Source: CAYSPU01 sp964432995 (GTDB taxonomy: Bacteria; Verrucomicrobiota; Verrucomicrobiia; Limisphaerales; JAHDYP01). From it: DNA of 6,103 nucleotides. This document shows, in pieces, positions 4,978-6,103 of this stretch. The notes beneath the pieces are model-generated. The model ran no database searches. It was given only the letters and a program-made list of their open reading frames with translations, and was not told the DNA's origin. The stretch lies in the NCBI GenBank assembly GCA_964432995.1, contig CAYSPU010000312.1, forward strand, positions 1 through 6,103, given 5' to 3'. The number at the start of each line of letters is the position of its first letter. Position 1 is the first letter of the stretch. The translations under genes were made by a program, and so were the position numbers.

Positions 4978-6103
4978 ATGAAAACGGTACTTTTTATCTG
5001 CACGGGCAACGTTTGTCGCAGCCCCATGGCCGCCGGGCTTTTCCGCCAGGCCGTCCGGGACCGCAACGATTTCCGCGTGCTCTCGGCTGGCGTTGGCGCC
5101 ATCAATGGGCAGCCTCCCAGCACGAACGCCATCCAGGTGATGAAAGAACTGGGGGTGGACATCGCGGACGAGCGCAGCCGCATGCTCACCGGGGAACTCG
5201 TGCGACAGGCCGATTACATCTTCGGCATGACCCGCGGGCACGTCGACGCGATCGTGCTGCTCTATCCGCAAGCGGCAGAGAAGGCCTTCTTGCTCCGGGA
5301 GTTTGACGACACTCTGGAGGCCTTCGAGAAGGACATCTCCGACCCCATCGGGGGATCGATTGAGGTCTACCGGGGGTGCCGCGACCAGATTGAACAGGGA
5401 ATTGTCTCCATGCTGAGATTCATTGACCAGACATCATCGGTTCCTGCGGGACTTACCGCCGCCACGAAATCCGTCTCGCTGGTATTGGCGGCCGATCACG
5501 CGGGCTTCGCCCTCAAGGAGGCTCTGAAAGCCCACCTCGAAACCCGCGGCTGCCGGGTCACCGACCTGGGCACGCGCTCGGTCGATTCGGTGGACTACCC
5601 TGACTACGCGCAGGCCGCCGCGGCGGAGGTGGCGGCCGGTCGTCACGACCTCGGGATCCTGGTCTGCAAGACCGGTGTCGGGATGAGCATCGCCGCCAAC
5701 AAGGTCCCCGGCATCCGCGCCGCCGTCGCCGTCGACGAACAGGTCGCCGCCCTCGCGCGCCGTCACAACGACGCGAACATCCTCTGCCTGGGGGCCGAAG
5801 GCCTCGCCATCGAAACCGCCGCCCGACTGGTCGATGCCTTCCTCGACGCCGGCTTCGAGGGAGGCCGCCACGAACGGCGCCTCCGGAAGCTCGAGCCGCC
5901 CGCCGATCGCCGCCTCGAGACCGTTGACCCCGAAATCGCCGAGGCCATTCGCCAGGAAACCCGGCGGCAACAAGAGAACATCGAGCTCATCGCCAGCGAG
6001 AACTTCACCAGCCCGGCCGTGATGCGGGCCCAGGGATCGGTGCTGACCAACAAGTATGCGGAAGGCTACCCACGCAGACGGTGGTATGGCGGCTGCGAGT
6101 TCG
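4978..6103 (+). CDS. Fused LMW phosphatase / ribose-5-phosphate isomerase B / serine hydroxymethyltransferase (3' end outside window)
   Basis: One frame of 375 full codons, no stop, open at the window edge. Residues 1-147 are a low-molecular-weight phosphatase: CX5R loop C8-TGNVC-R14-S15 and general-acid D122 in 'DPIGGS', closest by eye to YwlE. Residues 166-306 are RpiB, which interconverts ribulose-5-P and ribose-5-P: D173-H174, D206-Y207-P208, catalytic C230 with T232 in 'CKTGVGMSIAANK', H263-N264, and 'GGRH' (R297). After a linker of about five residues, 312-375 are the N-terminus of serine hydroxymethyltransferase (GlyA), which makes glycine and 5,10-methylene-THF from serine: S340 in 'IASEN', Y360 and E362 in 'NKYAEGY', Y370 in 'YGGCE'. 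The order follows the Bacillus cluster ywlE-ywlF(rpiB)-ywlG-glyA. The ATG at 4978 is the natural phosphatase start; AAGGTG (4955-4960) is far for a ribosome site. TTGACT (4932-4937) has no clear -10. Whether SHMT is complete cannot be seen. Confidence 0.9.
   Translation, partial: MKTVLFICTGNVCRSPMAAGLFRQAVRDRNDFRVLSAGVGAINGQPPSTNAIQVMKELGVDIADERSRMLTGELVRQADYIFGMTRGHVDAIVLLYPQAAEKAFLLREFDDTLEAFEKDISDPIGGSIEVYRGCRDQIEQGIVSMLRFIDQTSSVPAGLTAATKSVSLVLAADHAGFALKEALKAHLETRGCRVTDLGTRSVDSVDYPDYAQAAAAEVAAGRHDLGILVCKTGVGMSIAANKVPGIRAAVAVDEQVAALARRHNDANILCLGAEGLAIETAARLVDAFLDAGFEGGRHERRLRKLEPPADRRLETVDPEIAEAIRQETRRQQENIELIASENFTSPAVMRAQGSVLTNKYAEGYPRRRWYGGCEF

Noticed and set aside
4239..5271. Long minus-strand frames over the Ala-rich gene and the phosphatase domain
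   Set aside because: Shadows; they run through the CX5R and other catalytic codons of the fusion gene in antisense.
5896..5920. Fusion as an assembly artefact at the RpiB/SHMT joint
   Set aside because: Both sides stay in frame with good codon use and a sensible linker, and no remnant stop or start is seen. Raw reads would settle it, but nothing in the sequence points to an error.
5434..5973. 179-codon minus-strand frame opposite RpiB
   Set aside because: Antisense to the conserved RpiB motifs; Gly/Val/Asp-rich shadow.

Overview
The window is GC-rich bacterial chromosome, most likely Verrucomicrobiota. That assignment is inference. It rests on the protein types: a signal-peptide esterase carrying two Big_5-like Ig modules behind an N-terminal module ending in 'QFYRI', a small secreted beta-rich protein of a pattern I associate with this phylum, an integral-membrane M50-like peptidase, weak use of Shine-Dalgarno sites, and structured intergenic repeats. 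No rRNA, tRNA, CRISPR array, transposase gene or phage gene was seen.

Layout: 1-60 is the last 19 codons of an upstream gene. 152-817 (+) is a multi-pass membrane protein with an HELTH zinc-metalloprotease motif. 935-2779 (+) is a secreted alpha/beta-hydrolase with two Ig-like modules. 2780-3059 is a structured spacer with two stem-loops, one copy of a dispersed repeat, and a good sigma70-type promoter. 3060-3470 (+) is a small secreted protein. 3471-3732 holds a 13-bp terminator-like hairpin and a 76-bp element bounded by perfect 13-bp inverted repeats (MITE-like). 3733-4119 (-) is a RidA-type imine deaminase whose stop codon lies inside the terminal repeat. 4120-4316 is a divergent spacer with a direct repeat and a REP-like palindrome. 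4317-4808 (+) is an alanine-rich exported protein. 4809-4977 holds the second copy of the dispersed repeat. 4978-6103 (+) is one reading frame that stays open to the window edge.

The most notable object is the last gene. A single uninterrupted frame joins a complete low-molecular-weight phosphatase of YwlE type, a complete ribose-5-phosphate isomerase B, and the first ~64 residues of serine hydroxymethyltransferase. There is no start codon at the RpiB/SHMT junction. The order matches the Firmicutes cluster ywlE-rpiB(ywlF)-ywlG-glyA, so a neighbourhood usually conserved as separate genes appears here as one polypeptide. RpiB supplies ribose-5-phosphate for PRPP, and SHMT supplies glycine and methylene-tetrahydrofolate. 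All are purine-synthesis inputs, which gives a metabolic reason for linkage. RidA nearby detoxifies imines made by PLP enzymes, the class SHMT belongs to, but it is on the other strand and separated by another gene, so that link is weak. The remaining genes look like independent units rather than one operon.
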